IMG/VR virus record: IMGVR_UViG_3300024346_000185 | Span: 1-39,773 of that record | Source: a virus | Strand: one strand, 5' to 3' | Length of the DNA: 39,773 nt | Translations under genes and position numbers: made by a program | The notes under the pieces: model-generated | Database searches by the model: none | Told to the model about the DNA's origin: nothing | The model's input: only the letters and a program-made list of their open reading frames with translations | Part shown: piece by piece, positions 18,605 to 27,414 of the stretch | Position numbering within the stretch: the stretch's first letter is position 1 | Layout of the letters: every line of letters starts with the position of its first letter

Positions 18605-19704
18605 TATCCGTTTATAACTTTAAAGTAGTAGTTACTATCTAATATTTGAGTTGTTCCTCCGATTAAAGTTTTGATAAGGAGTTTATAGTATCTTTCTGGC
18701 TCTAATCCATCCATATATATGTCAAAGTAATTACTATTTGAATCTGCACTAAGTTTTGTATACTGTGTATCAAAATCAATTACAACTTCGTCAGTATCTA
18801 AATCTTTTAAAGACCAAAAAGATGCAGTTGGTAGGTAATAGTTAGTTGTATAAAATGAAGAAGTTGTAAATACTCTAGGTGGGAATTGCGGTCTTGCATT
18901 TACTCTAAATCTTTGGATTGATTGAGGTTGGTAAGATCCGGCATTATTCGGTAGGGTGACTACTACATCAGGGGTTGTTACGAATGTCTGAGTTGATGAA
19001 CCTGTATTAAAGATAAAATCAGACCATCTAAATTCTAACTGCGGTGGGTAGATTGTATTTGTATCTACTGAGAAGTATTTTAATTCTGCTGTCTTAGTGC
19101 TGTCAAATTCACTAGAATTTGCTTGTTTAATGATAAATCCATTGTTTGTTATAGAACTACTATACCAGGCTAAGACTGTATTTGTTACGTTAAATGTTAG
19201 ATCGAAATCACTTCTGTACTGAAGAGAGGCTGTCTGAATATAAGTAGAACTAGTATACCAGTTACCTCCGCCTGTATACCCTACGGCATAAGATGCTGTA
19301 GCTCCTGTAGATCCAAAAGTAGTTGCCCAGGTTCCAGAGCCGGAACTTATTCTTGATTTCCAACTTACTCCATTCTGTGTTTCAGGAGAGTCTTGGTATT
19401 TACCTGTTCCATTTTGCCAAGAGCCTGATACTGCATAATTGTAGAGGGTTATCTGCTCACCTAACCCAGATGCTTTCGCTATATAGGTTTTGAGATAGGT
19501 AGCAAAAGAGCCGCTTACTTTGTTTTGTAATACGTCTTGAATTTGACTTTGGTTAAATTGTACCAGGAATCTACTTACAGTAGGAGAGCCATCTAAAGCT
19601 ACTTGTGTTGATGCTTCAATGATTTCATCTATCCCGGTATTCATTTCGGGATACTCGCTATATAGGGTAGCGTCTTTCTCTGGGAAGAGTTTATAAACAG
19701 CCAT
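18604..19704 (-). CDS. virion structural protein with DNRLRE-like beta domain
   Basis: 366 residues. The N-terminus FPEKDATLYSEYPEMNTGID followed by a strand and a LVQFNQSQI segment resembles the DNRLRE-type beta-sandwich (D-x-T-L-x-S ... N-x-G ... R-x-L-v-q-F) found on surface and phage tail proteins; FDLTFNVTNTVLAWYSS and NNGFIIKQ complete it. The C-terminus is another beta domain. It follows gp6 in the operon, the place where T4-like phages encode wedge or fibre-attachment proteins. TATTTATA element 4 nt before the start. Confidence 0.7.
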   Translation of the reverse strand: MAVYKLFPEKDATLYSEYPEMNTGIDEIIEASTQVALDGSPTVSRFLVQFNQSQIQDVLQNKVSGSFATYLKTYIAKASGLGEQITLYNYAVSGSWQNGTGKYQDSPETQNGVSWKSRISSGSGTWATTFGSTGATASYAVGYTGGGNWYTSSTYIQTASLQYRSDFDLTFNVTNTVLAWYSSSITNNGFIIKQANSSEFDSTKTAELKYFSVDTNTIYPPQLEFRWSDFIFNTGSSTQTFVTTPDVVVTLPNNAGSYQPQSIQRFRVNARPQFPPRVFTTSSFYTTNYYLPTASFWSLKDLDTDEVVIDFDTQYTKLSADSNSNYFDIYMDGLEPERYYKLLIKTLIGGTTQILDSNYYFKVING

Positions 19705-19708
19705 TTGT

Positions 19709-19716
19709 TATAAATA
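19709..19716 (-). promoter_or_regulatory. late-type promoter element TATTTATA
   Basis: Coding-strand TATTTATA, 4 nt upstream of the ATG at 19704, in the 16-nt gap between the gp6-like gene and the DNRLRE-like gene. Confidence 0.55.
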
Positions 19717-19720
19717 TGAA

Positions 19721-21580
19721 TTAGAGAGAAACTACTCTCCCTTTAATATCTGTATCTGGATATTTAACTTCAAATATCATAGGATCGATAGAAGGATAGA
19801 TTACATTGCCTTGTGTTGCGATACTTGTATCGTATGCAAACTCAGAATATCCTTGACTAACTCCTGTTTTATTTGTAATTATAACAGATTTAACTGTCTG
19901 TACTCCAGGTACTTTGTCTAAAAGAATATTTAAGTCTTTTAGGATAATTGGTTGATTAAACTGCCAATTTTCAGTCTTAAAGTAAGCTTTAAGTTCTGTT
20001 AAGCAATTTACCAGTACTTCACTGTTTATATAGTTGGGTCTCACTACTACTTCAAAGTCACACCCTATATTGATTACGTATCCATCCTTAATGGTTACAC
20101 TATCTCCGGCTATTCTATATTCAGATAAGTATGTATTTAGGTTTTGTTTTACTGTATCAGATACCTGGTTTAGATATCCGCTTGCATTGTATCCTAATAC
20201 GTAGAGATTTAAAGTTGTTGGTATTTGACCTGGTAGAGTACTATCAGAGGCTTTAACTGGTTGTACAAAAGCTTTAGCAACTGATCCATAGTTAGAAGGC
20301 ATTGATAGTGCTCTAACTAAGTAATCGTTAGGAGTTACGTTTCTAAGTTGAGATTGATAAGCGACTAGTGTATTTTGTCTGATCTCTTCTAGAGTATCTC
20401 CGCTACCGCCACCGCTTGCTGCTTGCGGGTTGTTAACTGCGATAGTATTAAAAATATAGTTAGCGGTTGCACTATTTAGATTATTGTTAATGAAGCTGAT
20501 ATTCGTAGTGCCGGCTAAAGATGTTAGGGTTCCTGCTTCAACGTTTGCTGTAACTCCGCCACCGGTTAAGTACCTCACTGTTAAAGTTGTGTTTGATGGG
20601 GCGATTCCGTAGGTATCTGTGTATAAGAAGTTTGTAGGATCGAATGCGGTAGTTAGTTTTGATTGTTCATAAGGTAAGCCTAGACCTACATTATTAGGAT
20701 TTGGAGTGATTAGTTCATCAACATCTCCAGTTGTCCCGGAACCGAATTGAATTTCAAGAGTAGTTTCAGAGGTGAATCTTGTTGTAAATCTTCTCTGTAC
20801 TTTCTCTAATTGCATTAAGTATGGTGCACCGCTATCGCTTGAGGAGTTAGGATCATTAGTATTTGTATTCTTTAATGGTCTATATACCATCTCCTGTCCT
20901 AGGTAAGGTACTTCGTACCAAGTATTACCATCAGAGTCGGTTATATCTAAAATTTGAATTATATCAGCAGTTTCAAGAGTTACTGTTGAGAAAGCAGCAG
21001 GAGCACCAAAAGAAAATGTTCCGGTTTCGATTTGAGCAGAGATCCCCTTCCTAGTTTTTTTCAATAGATAATACTGAGGATTACCAGCGGAAATCTGGTA
21101 AACTGTTATTTCAGTAGGATCAAAAGAGCTTGATGTTGAGAAGTCAACTGCGTCTTGAATTATGAAAAAATTGTTTCCGCTTGCTGGCTTTACTTGGGTA
21201 TTCTCATTGAATAATAATGTATAATCAAAATCCGGTATGTATACTGAGCTAGATAATTTAGCGGGTATTTGTTGGTAAAAATCAATATCTACGGTAGCTG
21301 CTTTAGTTACTTTAGGCTTATATCCTAACATATATGCTAGACTATATAAACTTGAAGATTGTTTTGCATACTGTAAGAAGGTTTCTTGTATTTGATTATC
21401 TAAATAAAAAGATAAAACATCCCCTACGTAAGCGGACATTTCCATAAACATCACTCCAGGGGATGATGGTGAAAAATCATTGTAGGTGTCTGGGAAGTAT
21501 GTTTTAGAAAAACTAGTAAGCAGGTCGTTAAGTCCTACGAAGTCTCTATTAAAGTATTTTATATCTCTATTCTTAGCCAT
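19721..21580 (-). CDS. baseplate wedge protein, T4 gp6-like
   Basis: 619 residues (T4 gp6 is about 660). The N-terminal signature is diagnostic: YFNRDFVGLNDLLTSFSKTY, then SSPGVMFMEMSAYVGDVLSF and YLDNQIQETFL, then YMLGYKP. The middle has the RRFTTRFTSETTLEIQFGSG strand and the GGGVTANVEAGTL segment of the gp6/gpJ family. gp6 dimers form the core bundle of the wedge and close the baseplate ring. It overlaps the gp25 gene upstream by 8 nt. Confidence 0.9.
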   Translation of the reverse strand: MAKNRDIKYFNRDFVGLNDLLTSFSKTYFPDTYNDFSPSSPGVMFMEMSAYVGDVLSFYLDNQIQETFLQYAKQSSSLYSLAYMLGYKPKVTKAATVDIDFYQQIPAKLSSSVYIPDFDYTLLFNENTQVKPASGNNFFIIQDAVDFSTSSSFDPTEITVYQISAGNPQYYLLKKTRKGISAQIETGTFSFGAPAAFSTVTLETADIIQILDITDSDGNTWYEVPYLGQEMVYRPLKNTNTNDPNSSSDSGAPYLMQLEKVQRRFTTRFTSETTLEIQFGSGTTGDVDELITPNPNNVGLGLPYEQSKLTTAFDPTNFLYTDTYGIAPSNTTLTVRYLTGGGVTANVEAGTLTSLAGTTNISFINNNLNSATANYIFNTIAVNNPQAASGGGSGDTLEEIRQNTLVAYQSQLRNVTPNDYLVRALSMPSNYGSVAKAFVQPVKASDSTLPGQIPTTLNLYVLGYNASGYLNQVSDTVKQNLNTYLSEYRIAGDSVTIKDGYVINIGCDFEVVVRPNYINSEVLVNCLTELKAYFKTENWQFNQPIILKDLNILLDKVPGVQTVKSVIITNKTGVSQGYSEFAYDTSIATQGNVIYPSIDPMIFEVKYPDTDIKGRVVSL

Positions 21581-21983
21581 TATTTAAGTTTATTTGTAAT
21601 GTATCGTTTATTCCTGTATTTAAAATACTATATGTTATTGTTATAAAAATTGTATTTTGATCTGGTACGGTTTGAATTTGAGCTACTCCCTGAATATTGG
21701 GAAAATACTTTGCTATGACTGAGGATATATAATTTTCAATTTCAGAAACTCCTTCAGTTGAAATTTGCTGAAATACAAATTTTCGTAGACCTGCTCCGAA
21801 ACCTGGGTTAAAGACTTTCTCTCCTTGTCCAGTTAGTAAAAAATTAATAAGGTTAGCTTTAATAGCTTCCTTAGTTGTGTATGTTGGCTTAAAAACTGCA
21901 TTCCCATTAAAAGGTAGGGACACTCCAACTGCTTTACTTACAGCTAAATCAATAGGGTATATTCTTTTAGCTCCAAATGCCAT
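21573..21983 (-). CDS. baseplate wedge protein, T4 gp25/GPW family
   Basis: 136 residues, close to T4 gp25 (132). TYTTKEAIKANLINFLLTGQ, then GEKVFNPGFGAGLRKFVFQQ is the gp25 signature (TG.GERV..P.FG..L), followed by the ISSVIAKYFP helix and beta strands. gp25 sits at the inner wedge and has a lysozyme-like fold without activity. Overlaps gp6 (8 nt) and couples with the upstream gene (TAATG). Confidence 0.92.
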   Translation of the reverse strand: MAFGAKRIYPIDLAVSKAVGVSLPFNGNAVFKPTYTTKEAIKANLINFLLTGQGEKVFNPGFGAGLRKFVFQQISTEGVSEIENYISSVIAKYFPNIQGVAQIQTVPDQNTIFITITYSILNTGINDTLQINLNNG

Positions 21984-22363
21984 TATTTTTTACTTATAAG
22001 TCCCATAATTTGGTCGAGGTTGACTTCTCCTGCTGGTAGTGCAGAACCTTCTCCGGCTGTATTAGCGCTCGCTGGTGGTCTATAGCCAGGTTGAGCTCCG
22101 AAACCCAAAGCGTCATTTGAGTTCATTGAAATGTTTCCGTTTCTTGATTCCATCATACCGCCTAGTATCTCTCTATACTTTTCTCTTGCATTAGTAGAGG
22201 GTGCAACTGGTACACTGGTTAATGTTTGAATTTGAGGGGCATAACTCTCTTTAACGATTGTCTTAGGGGCACGAACTGCTTCCAATAGAATCTCTTTCAA
22301 TTCTTCTTGAATAGCTTCTTTTACAGCATCTTTGATGAGTTTTTTAAATAATTTGGTATCCAT
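21983..22363 (-). CDS. small hypothetical protein of the baseplate operon
   Basis: 126 residues. Basic amphipathic helix at the N-terminus (MDTKLFKKLIKDAVKEAIQE, then ELKEILLEAV), then a low-complexity linker and a short C-terminal helix (LDQIMGLISKK). No family recognised; the build suggests an adaptor or chaperone. First gene after a TATTTATA element, so probably the head of the gp25-gp6 unit. Confidence 0.65.
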   Translation of the reverse strand: MDTKLFKKLIKDAVKEAIQEELKEILLEAVRAPKTIVKESYAPQIQTLTSVPVAPSTNAREKYREILGGMMESRNGNISMNSNDALGFGAQPGYRPPASANTAGEGSALPAGEVNLDQIMGLISKK

Positions 22364-22367
22364 CTTT

Positions 22368-22375
22368 TATAAATA
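22368..22375 (-). promoter_or_regulatory. late-type promoter element TATTTATA
   Basis: Coding-strand TATTTATA, 4 nt upstream of the ATG at 22363; would drive the gp25-gp6 unit. Confidence 0.55.
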
Positions 22376-22379
22376 TTTC

Positions 22380-23324
22380 TTAATCAGCTTTTAGATTATC
22401 TCTATCAATTATCAATTTTAATTCCTCAATTAACACTTTTGGGTCTTGAGTGAATGAAGGTTTGGTTTGAAGTAGGACGATCCCTTGTTTGTTTTTAGCT
22501 TGACCTATCTTCTGATTTAGAGTCGGGCTGAAGTATTTATCTACAACTTCAAAAATAAATCCTTTGTATGTGTCGTTAATATTTGATGCTTCTGCTGTTT
22601 TAATTACTGATACTAGACTATTAAGGTCTTCGTTAGGTGCTGGAAGTTGCTTTCCGCATTTTTCTAAAACTTTATCAATTACCTGTAGAAGGCCTAATAG
22701 AATATTTAACGTACCAGCAGCAGTAGCTATATAGTTAGTTCCAATATCTACTGTTTGTTTTAACTTAACTAATTTAGGGTTACCTTCTTTGTCAAAAGTT
22801 AATAAGGTTCTAACATCATCTAGATCTGCTAAGAGGGCAGTTACAAACCCAGGCACTACAGGAGCAGCTTTAACACCAATTGCAGCGGTTGTTTTTATTA
22901 AGTTTATAGCAGTTACTGTATTGATAGCACCGTTAAATAAACTATTGACAATTGTCAATGACTGATTTATTAAATTGATGTACTTAGCTGTCGTCTCTAA
23001 ATCTCCAAGCAGAGCATCTCTTATGATCGTTACCTTGTCTAGGATAGGTTGTGAAGGACATAAATCAGGCAATTGTGGATTCCCTGTCTCTAATCCTTTA
23101 ATTCCTAAGTCCCCAGCTAAGTTTATTAGTTGAGTGATTGCTTTCTCTTTGAGAGCTGCTACTTTTGGATTAATACTCTCATTTAGTTTATCTAAAGCAG
23201 TAGTTTGAGTAGCTATAGAAACTATAGCACCGGCTGCAATTTTTTGAAGAGCTAGCTTTTGCTGCAGTTTTTTCTTATCCTGCCTTTCTTGTTCTCTCTG
23301 TTTTTCTAGTTCTTCTGGTGTCAT
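22380..23324 (-). CDS. helical structural protein of the baseplate hub region
   Basis: 314 residues. N-terminal charged coiled coil (EELEKQREQERQDKKKLQQK), then long Ala/Leu/Ile/Val-rich helices (KIAAGAIVSIATQTTALDKL; AINTVTAINLIKTTAAIGVK) without clear membrane spans, and Cys at DLCPSQP. It lies between the gp5-like hub gene and the gp25 unit and is coupled with the hub gene. I do not recognise it; a hub or tail-tube accessory protein is a guess from position. Confidence 0.65.
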   Translation of the reverse strand: MTPEELEKQREQERQDKKKLQQKLALQKIAAGAIVSIATQTTALDKLNESINPKVAALKEKAITQLINLAGDLGIKGLETGNPQLPDLCPSQPILDKVTIIRDALLGDLETTAKYINLINQSLTIVNSLFNGAINTVTAINLIKTTAAIGVKAAPVVPGFVTALLADLDDVRTLLTFDKEGNPKLVKLKQTVDIGTNYIATAAGTLNILLGLLQVIDKVLEKCGKQLPAPNEDLNSLVSVIKTAEASNINDTYKGFIFEVVDKYFSPTLNQKIGQAKNKQGIVLLQTKPSFTQDPKVLIEELKLIIDRDNLKAD

Positions 23325-24463
23325 TATGCAGTGTAATTAGAGTTGGAGAGCATTGCTTTTAGATTTATTGAATTTAACCTTGTTGTCAAAGCATCAGCAA
23401 CACCCTTTAGTGATGCTACGGGCCCTCCGCTATTTGCAGCGAGTTTACAAGCGTTTAGTAATGTTTTAAGTATATCTACTATTTCTTCTAGCTGTGCTAC
23501 AGCAGTATTACCTAAGACTAGTTGTTCGTTTGCATTCTTAGATCCTAGGTATATTTTATTAGTTTGCATTATAACCTCAGATGCATCTATGTTTATATTA
23601 GATAAAGAGCTCAGACTAATACTCTTTGTTGAGGTTAGTAATAAGTGATCCTCTGTTGTATTGAAGATTAACCTCCCTGAGTTGATTATAACTTGCTTAC
23701 CGTTATACGTATCCGGATCAGCAGGAGGGTTTTCTTTATAGGAGAAATAATTACTGCTTGCGACAGTGATTGGTATTTTTTGAGTTGATGTTAAATAGAT
23801 TGATGAAGGGTCTAGATTAATATCTTCTATTGTTGGAATATACCCTACACTGCCTTTATCTCCTTGACCGTTTCTTATTAGTAAGATAGGGTCTCCTGCA
23901 CTACTTCCTGTCGACCAGGTGGTTAATGGTTTATTGTTTAATATAATGGTTGAACCAAATCTAATCGAATTACCTAACCGTCCTTCTAATACAAAATCAC
24001 CTTCAAATTTTCGGAGAGGTTTTATATTTGATCTTTCTTCAAATGTATTACCTAGTTTAATATCACTACTGCGATCCTCAACCCTCCGTACTGATCCTGC
24101 TTCTGTTTGTTTATAATCTCTTTGCTGTGATTCTGGTATATCTTTATTTTCAAAGATATTTGGGATACCGTTATGGTGATTGCTATTCCAGATATTTAAC
24201 GGTGTAATATAATAAAAGACTTCTTTAAAGTTATTTTCTTGTATGTCTGGAGATGGAAGAGAGAAGATATATACTAATTCCTCTAGTAGTGGATAGTTTG
24301 AGATATTAGGGAAGTAAGGTTTTGCAAATCCTCTTGATTTATAATTACCCTTAACTATTTGAAAGTATATTGATCCAATACCGTTGTACTCGCCTACGTT
24401 AGTAAAATATTTACTAGTATCATCTAGGACGATATCTTTAACTATCGCAACTTTAAAGTCCAT
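23324..24463 (-). CDS. baseplate hub protein, gp5 OB-fold-like
   Basis: 379 residues. The N-terminal part includes GIGSIYFQIVKGNYKSRGFA and ISNYPLLEELVYIFSLPSP, as in gp5/VgrG OB-fold domains of marine T4-like phages. Then LRKFEGDFVLEGRLGNSIRF and NKPLTTWSTGSSAGDPILLI, a conserved strand pair of that family, and a C-terminal repeat-like section (NINIDASEVIMQTNKIYLGS) resembling the triple beta-helix spike. No lysozyme domain is visible. Overlaps both neighbours by one base. Confidence 0.75.
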   Translation of the reverse strand: MDFKVAIVKDIVLDDTSKYFTNVGEYNGIGSIYFQIVKGNYKSRGFAKPYFPNISNYPLLEELVYIFSLPSPDIQENNFKEVFYYITPLNIWNSNHHNGIPNIFENKDIPESQQRDYKQTEAGSVRRVEDRSSDIKLGNTFEERSNIKPLRKFEGDFVLEGRLGNSIRFGSTIILNNKPLTTWSTGSSAGDPILLIRNGQGDKGSVGYIPTIEDINLDPSSIYLTSTQKIPITVASSNYFSYKENPPADPDTYNGKQVIINSGRLIFNTTEDHLLLTSTKSISLSSLSNINIDASEVIMQTNKIYLGSKNANEQLVLGNTAVAQLEEIVDILKTLLNACKLAANSGGPVASLKGVADALTTRLNSINLKAMLSNSNYTA

Positions 24464-24798
24464 TATTTATCTTCTTTTATGTTGTTGATCTCTTTTAACA
24501 ACTGCTCCCTCTCTTCATCTGTAATACCAAATGAATCAGTAGCTGAATCTTGGTTCTGGAATATACGTTGAATGATTGTTGCAACTTTTACAAGCTGGTC
24601 ATCATTCTTAACTCCGATCTCTAAGTACTCTTTAATAAGTGGTACGATCAAAGTTGCATCTCCAGTATCTTCAATTAATGGACGTAGTTCAGAGATAAGA
24701 GTAGAAATCTGCTTTTCTTTCCTCTTCTGATTGTCGTAAATCTCTTCTAGAAGGTCTGCGAATTTCTTATTTTTGAATATTAATTTATCTAAACTCAT
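24463..24798 (-). CDS. small helical protein next to the late sigma factor
   Basis: 111 residues, almost entirely helical and charged (LLEEIYDNQKRKEKQISTLI; ITDEEREQLLKEINNIKEDK). One-base overlap with the hub gene downstream; TATTTATA element 15 nt upstream. No family recognised. Its size and place beside the sigma gene invite comparison with the T4 gp33 co-activator, but I see no sequence support for that. Confidence 0.65.
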   Translation of the reverse strand: MSLDKLIFKNKKFADLLEEIYDNQKRKEKQISTLISELRPLIEDTGDATLIVPLIKEYLEIGVKNDDQLVKVATIIQRIFQNQDSATDSFGITDEEREQLLKEINNIKEDK

Positions 24799-24813
24799 AA
24801 GTAATCTATTTTT

Positions 24814-24821
24814 TATAAATA
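24814..24821 (-). promoter_or_regulatory. late-type promoter element TATTTATA
   Basis: Coding-strand TATTTATA, 15 nt before the ATG at 24798, in the gap following the sigma-factor gene. It would head the hub gene unit. Confidence 0.5.
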
Positions 24822-24835
24822 GAAAGTAGTACAGT

Positions 24836-25570
24836 TTAGAAGTCTGCGTAACCGTTCTCTATATAGAATGCATACTGTTTCTTATATAGATCCCCTAATT
24901 CGTTAGCTACTTTAGTGATTCTTGGTGTTTTAACATCGATAATCTCTCTGATGTAAATGTACAGAGCTTTCTTGTTAAAGATTGTAATATGTTCTCTCTT
25001 CCTAAAGAGTTCTAAAATAGCATCAGCAATTTGAGCTTCCTCATCTCTTGGGAATAGTTCGTAGATATTATCTGTACAGTACTTAACATAGATATCTAGA
25101 AACTCAGAAACTTCATCTATCGGGTGATATACTTTTGAATCTGTCTGGATACCGTTAGTATCTAAAACATCTCCGTGAACAAACTCACCATCCTCCTGTT
25201 CAATATTTAAATTGTCAAGGGAGAGTAATTCAAGTCTCTTTTTATAATTCTTCTGATTAGAAGCGATTAAGTATCTTTTTGCTACTGTTCCAAAATATGA
25301 ATACGCTTTAGCTCCATAGGCAGGGTTAAAGCGATCGAGTTTAGTTAGTAGGAAGGTGATTACTTCATGCTGAAGATCTTCTAAATTAGTCTCCTCGGTG
25401 TAGTAAAACTTAAAAGTATGTATTAGGTTCTGTGTTAATTTAAAGAGTGCGTAGTGAATCTCTTCTCGGTAGATCTTATTTCTTTCTGTATAATCTTCAG
25501 TGTTAACGTATTTGATTATAGCAAGCTCAGTATCATGAGTGAAATAATTCTTATTTTTCTTCTCCTCCAT
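24836..25570 (-). CDS. late-transcription sigma factor, T4 gp55-like
   Basis: 244 residues (T4 gp55 is 185). The sigma region 2 pattern is clear: NLEDLQHEVITFLLTKLDRF, NPAYGAKAYSYFGTVAKRYL, IASNQKNYKKR, the form seen in gp55-type sigma factors of marine T4-like phages. The C-terminal 100 residues are helical and have no evident region 4. It would direct host RNA polymerase to late promoters, for which the TATTTATA elements are candidates. The gene overlaps the membrane-protein gene by 20 nt and probably shares the early-type promoter at 26896-26929, so it is made before late genes. Confidence 0.88.
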   Translation of the reverse strand: MEEKKNKNYFTHDTELAIIKYVNTEDYTERNKIYREEIHYALFKLTQNLIHTFKFYYTEETNLEDLQHEVITFLLTKLDRFNPAYGAKAYSYFGTVAKRYLIASNQKNYKKRLELLSLDNLNIEQEDGEFVHGDVLDTNGIQTDSKVYHPIDEVSEFLDIYVKYCTDNIYELFPRDEEAQIADAILELFRKREHITIFNKKALYIYIREIIDVKTPRITKVANELGDLYKKQYAFYIENGYADF

Positions 25571-25838
25571 CGGTTAGTTTAAAGTTATTTAATCGTTCTT
25601 GAATAACCTTAATTTGTTCGAAAAACCAACCAATCTCATCATCACTTTCAAATGTGCCTTTGGAATCAATCTTTTTAAGACGATCACTACTATGTTCGAT
25701 AATTTTAGATAGATTGTCCATGTAGAGTAAGTAGGCGGCGAGAACGTCTTCCTGCTTCTCGTTTTTACGGAGAAGATTATAGGTTGTGAATCCTAGAGTA
25801 ATAACTGCGATGATGAGAAGGGTGATTAAGATCTCCAT
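25551..25838 (-). CDS. small membrane-anchored protein
   Basis: 95 residues. Residues 2-21 (EILITLLIIAVITLGFTTYN) form one transmembrane helix, followed by basic residues and a helical, charged cytoplasmic part (QEDVLAAYLLYMDNLSKIIE). No family recognised. Overlaps the sigma gene by 20 nt and starts within the HD gene stop (TAATG). Confidence 0.7.
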   Translation of the reverse strand: MEILITLLIIAVITLGFTTYNLLRKNEKQEDVLAAYLLYMDNLSKIIEHSSDRLKKIDSKGTFESDDEIGWFFEQIKVIQERLNNFKLTDGGEEK

Positions 25839-26626
25839 TAGTCGTTGAAAAAGTTTGTCATTGCATTTTTTAAACCGTCACTCTGAATGTTTGATAAAGC
25901 TTTATTTTTCGCAGCTTGTTGGTGAGTGGTTGGATTTTTTTGAGTTACCTCCTTAGAGATTGCGAATTGTTTTGATTTCGGCTGATCTACTGGATTGACT
26001 GTTAGTTCAACAACTGATGCCATAAAATCTGCTTGGTGTAGAATATAGGCAATTGCAGATCTAAATCTACTCTCCGGCATTCTAGAGATTAAATATGCTT
26101 TGTTAGCTTCTTCATATAGACCGTCATGAGTCCTGATGGCTAGCATTTCATTTAAAGAATACTTAATACCTGCTTCTTGTAATAGAAATAACGATCGGTC
26201 CGGGACTGTCATAAAAGCAACGTCTGTATTATAAGAATAAATTTCACCTAAGTTTTTCTTTCTCCATTCGTCTTTTCCTGGAAGATATAAATCTTGAGTT
26301 GAATCACCGACCTTACCTAAGTCGTGATTGATTGCAGAGAATACTAATTCTTCGATTGTGAAGGTAGACATATCACAGCCAAACTTCTCCCATAATTTTG
26401 CAAAATGTAAAGAGGCTTTAATAACACGATTAACATGTTCGATATAACCTCCCGGAAAGCAGTTATGATATTTTGTAGTATGAGCTGCCGGCATTAGAAT
26501 AAACCTATCTACCCGGTCCTCGTAAAACTTACGAAGATCTTCTTTACGTGGGGAAGAGATGTAGGTATCAATATACCCCAAAAATTCCTCCCAATTAGAT
26601 TGGATTTGTTCTGCTGTTAAATTCAT
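25838..26626 (-). CDS. HD-domain metal-dependent phosphohydrolase
   Basis: 262 residues from ATG 26626, chosen because a TATATTAATAG promoter-like element lies 6 nt upstream; the frame is open 12 codons further. H54 (KYHNC), GGYIEHV (59-65, H64) and INHDLGKVGD (99-108, HD at 101-102) are the metal ligands; a later THDGLYEEANKAYL and HQADFMAS give the last His/Asp. This is the HD fold of nucleotide phosphohydrolases, so dNTP or (p)ppGpp-like hydrolysis is plausible. The gene is in the same operon as the sigma factor. Confidence 0.83.
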   Translation of the reverse strand: MNLTAEQIQSNWEEFLGYIDTYISSPRKEDLRKFYEDRVDRFILMPAAHTTKYHNCFPGGYIEHVNRVIKASLHFAKLWEKFGCDMSTFTIEELVFSAINHDLGKVGDSTQDLYLPGKDEWRKKNLGEIYSYNTDVAFMTVPDRSLFLLQEAGIKYSLNEMLAIRTHDGLYEEANKAYLISRMPESRFRSAIAYILHQADFMASVVELTVNPVDQPKSKQFAISKEVTQKNPTTHQQAAKNKALSNIQSDGLKNAMTNFFND

Positions 26627-26639
26627 ACTATTAATATAA

Positions 26640-26849
26640 TTACCTATTACCGGAAAGGCCACCTACTTCATTAGAAGTTGTAGGCTCCATCTCAACATAC
26701 TGTTTAATTTGGTCAAGCTCCCGTTCCGCTTTATCGACCATCTCTAGATATCTATTGACCGGTTCTTGTCTTTGAACAATTTGTCTTAATACCTTTAAAG
26801 TACTTTCTAGTACCTCTACTTTGTTAATCACTTGATCTCTATATCTCAT
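26640..26849 (-). CDS. small helical hypothetical protein
   Basis: 69 residues: a helical coiled-coil-like sequence (VEVLESTLKVLRQIVQRQEP) and a Gly-rich end (EVGGLSGNR). First gene after the early-type promoter at 26896-26929, with an unusual leader of about 50 nt carrying GAAAGG-like purines. Probably the head of the HD/sigma operon. Function unknown. Confidence 0.6.
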   Translation of the reverse strand: MRYRDQVINKVEVLESTLKVLRQIVQRQEPVNRYLEMVDKAERELDQIKQYVEMEPTTSNEVGGLSGNR

Positions 26850-26895
26850 ATTATTATATACCTTTCAATTCTTCCCCTTGTCTCAAACCCCATAT

Positions 26896-26929
26896 ATAGA
26901 TGATACGAACTGAAAACTACAAGGGCAAC
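26896..26929 (-). promoter_or_regulatory. early-type promoter (GTTG-N20-TATCAT) for sigma-factor operon
   Basis: GTTG 26929-26926, exactly 20 nt, then TATCATCTAT 26905-26896, with TTCG just before the -7 element as in the consensus. It overlaps the 3' end of the upstream gene. Puts the late sigma factor under early-type control. Confidence 0.55.
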
Positions 26930-27354
26930 TTATTTTGAGAAAACTCTATAAAATCTTTAAATTTTTTAATCAAGGAACATTTCTCATATTCTTCCGACTC
27001 TGTAAAGTGGTCGATCGATAGGTCGCAAGCTTGTAAAAATGGATCACTCGCTTTATCTAAAAGAGTCTCAACATGGAATGAGTTTTCAAGATCAAGTTTA
27101 CTTAGATACGAATAAGCTCTACTAAAAATCATACTTTTATTAAGTATTTGCAAGTTCTCTGTATCGATATCCTTATTTATCTCTAAAAAAAATTTTAATA
27201 TCTGATCGTTAACTACCTCCCCTCTGAAGATAATCCGGGTAAACATTCCCATTAGAACATAAGGATGATCTGTGAAATCAATAATCTCTTTTACTTTCTC
27301 CTGTGATTTATCTCCAGGGTCTTGAAATAATCCAAATACTAATCTAGGATCCAT
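26917..27354 (-). CDS. hypothetical helical protein
   Basis: 145 residues from ATG 27354 (MDPRLVFGLFQDPGDKSQEK). The frame extends upstream to 27399, but that part contains a terminator hairpin and a TATTTATA element, so the inner ATG is preferred. All-helical; the C-terminus (SEEYEKCSLIKKFKDFIEFS) resembles a UVR-like helical pair. Role unknown. Transcribed alone from its late-type element. Confidence 0.65.
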   Translation of the reverse strand: MDPRLVFGLFQDPGDKSQEKVKEIIDFTDHPYVLMGMFTRIIFRGEVVNDQILKFFLEINKDIDTENLQILNKSMIFSRAYSYLSKLDLENSFHVETLLDKASDPFLQACDLSIDHFTESEEYEKCSLIKKFKDFIEFSQNKLPL

Positions 27355-27360
27355 ATATAC

Positions 27361-27368
27361 TATAAATA
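27361..27368 (-). promoter_or_regulatory. late-type promoter element TATTTATA
   Basis: Coding-strand TATTTATA, 6 nt before ATG 27354 and directly after a terminator hairpin. Confidence 0.6.
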
Positions 27369-27397
27369 GGAAAAGGACACCGTAAGGCATCCTTTCC
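27369..27397 (-). terminator. terminator hairpin after the acidic 285-residue gene
   Basis: On the minus strand GGAAAGGA and TCCTTTTCC flank an inner GCC-TTAC-GGT stem. It runs straight into the late element TATTTATA, 18 nt after the stop at 27415. The T-run is weak. Confidence 0.5.
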
Positions 27398-27414
27398 AAA
27401 TATATTTAATTTAA

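Noticed and set aside
24463-24798. gp33-like late co-activator next to the sigma factor
   Set aside because: Size and position fit, but no sequence resemblance could be seen.
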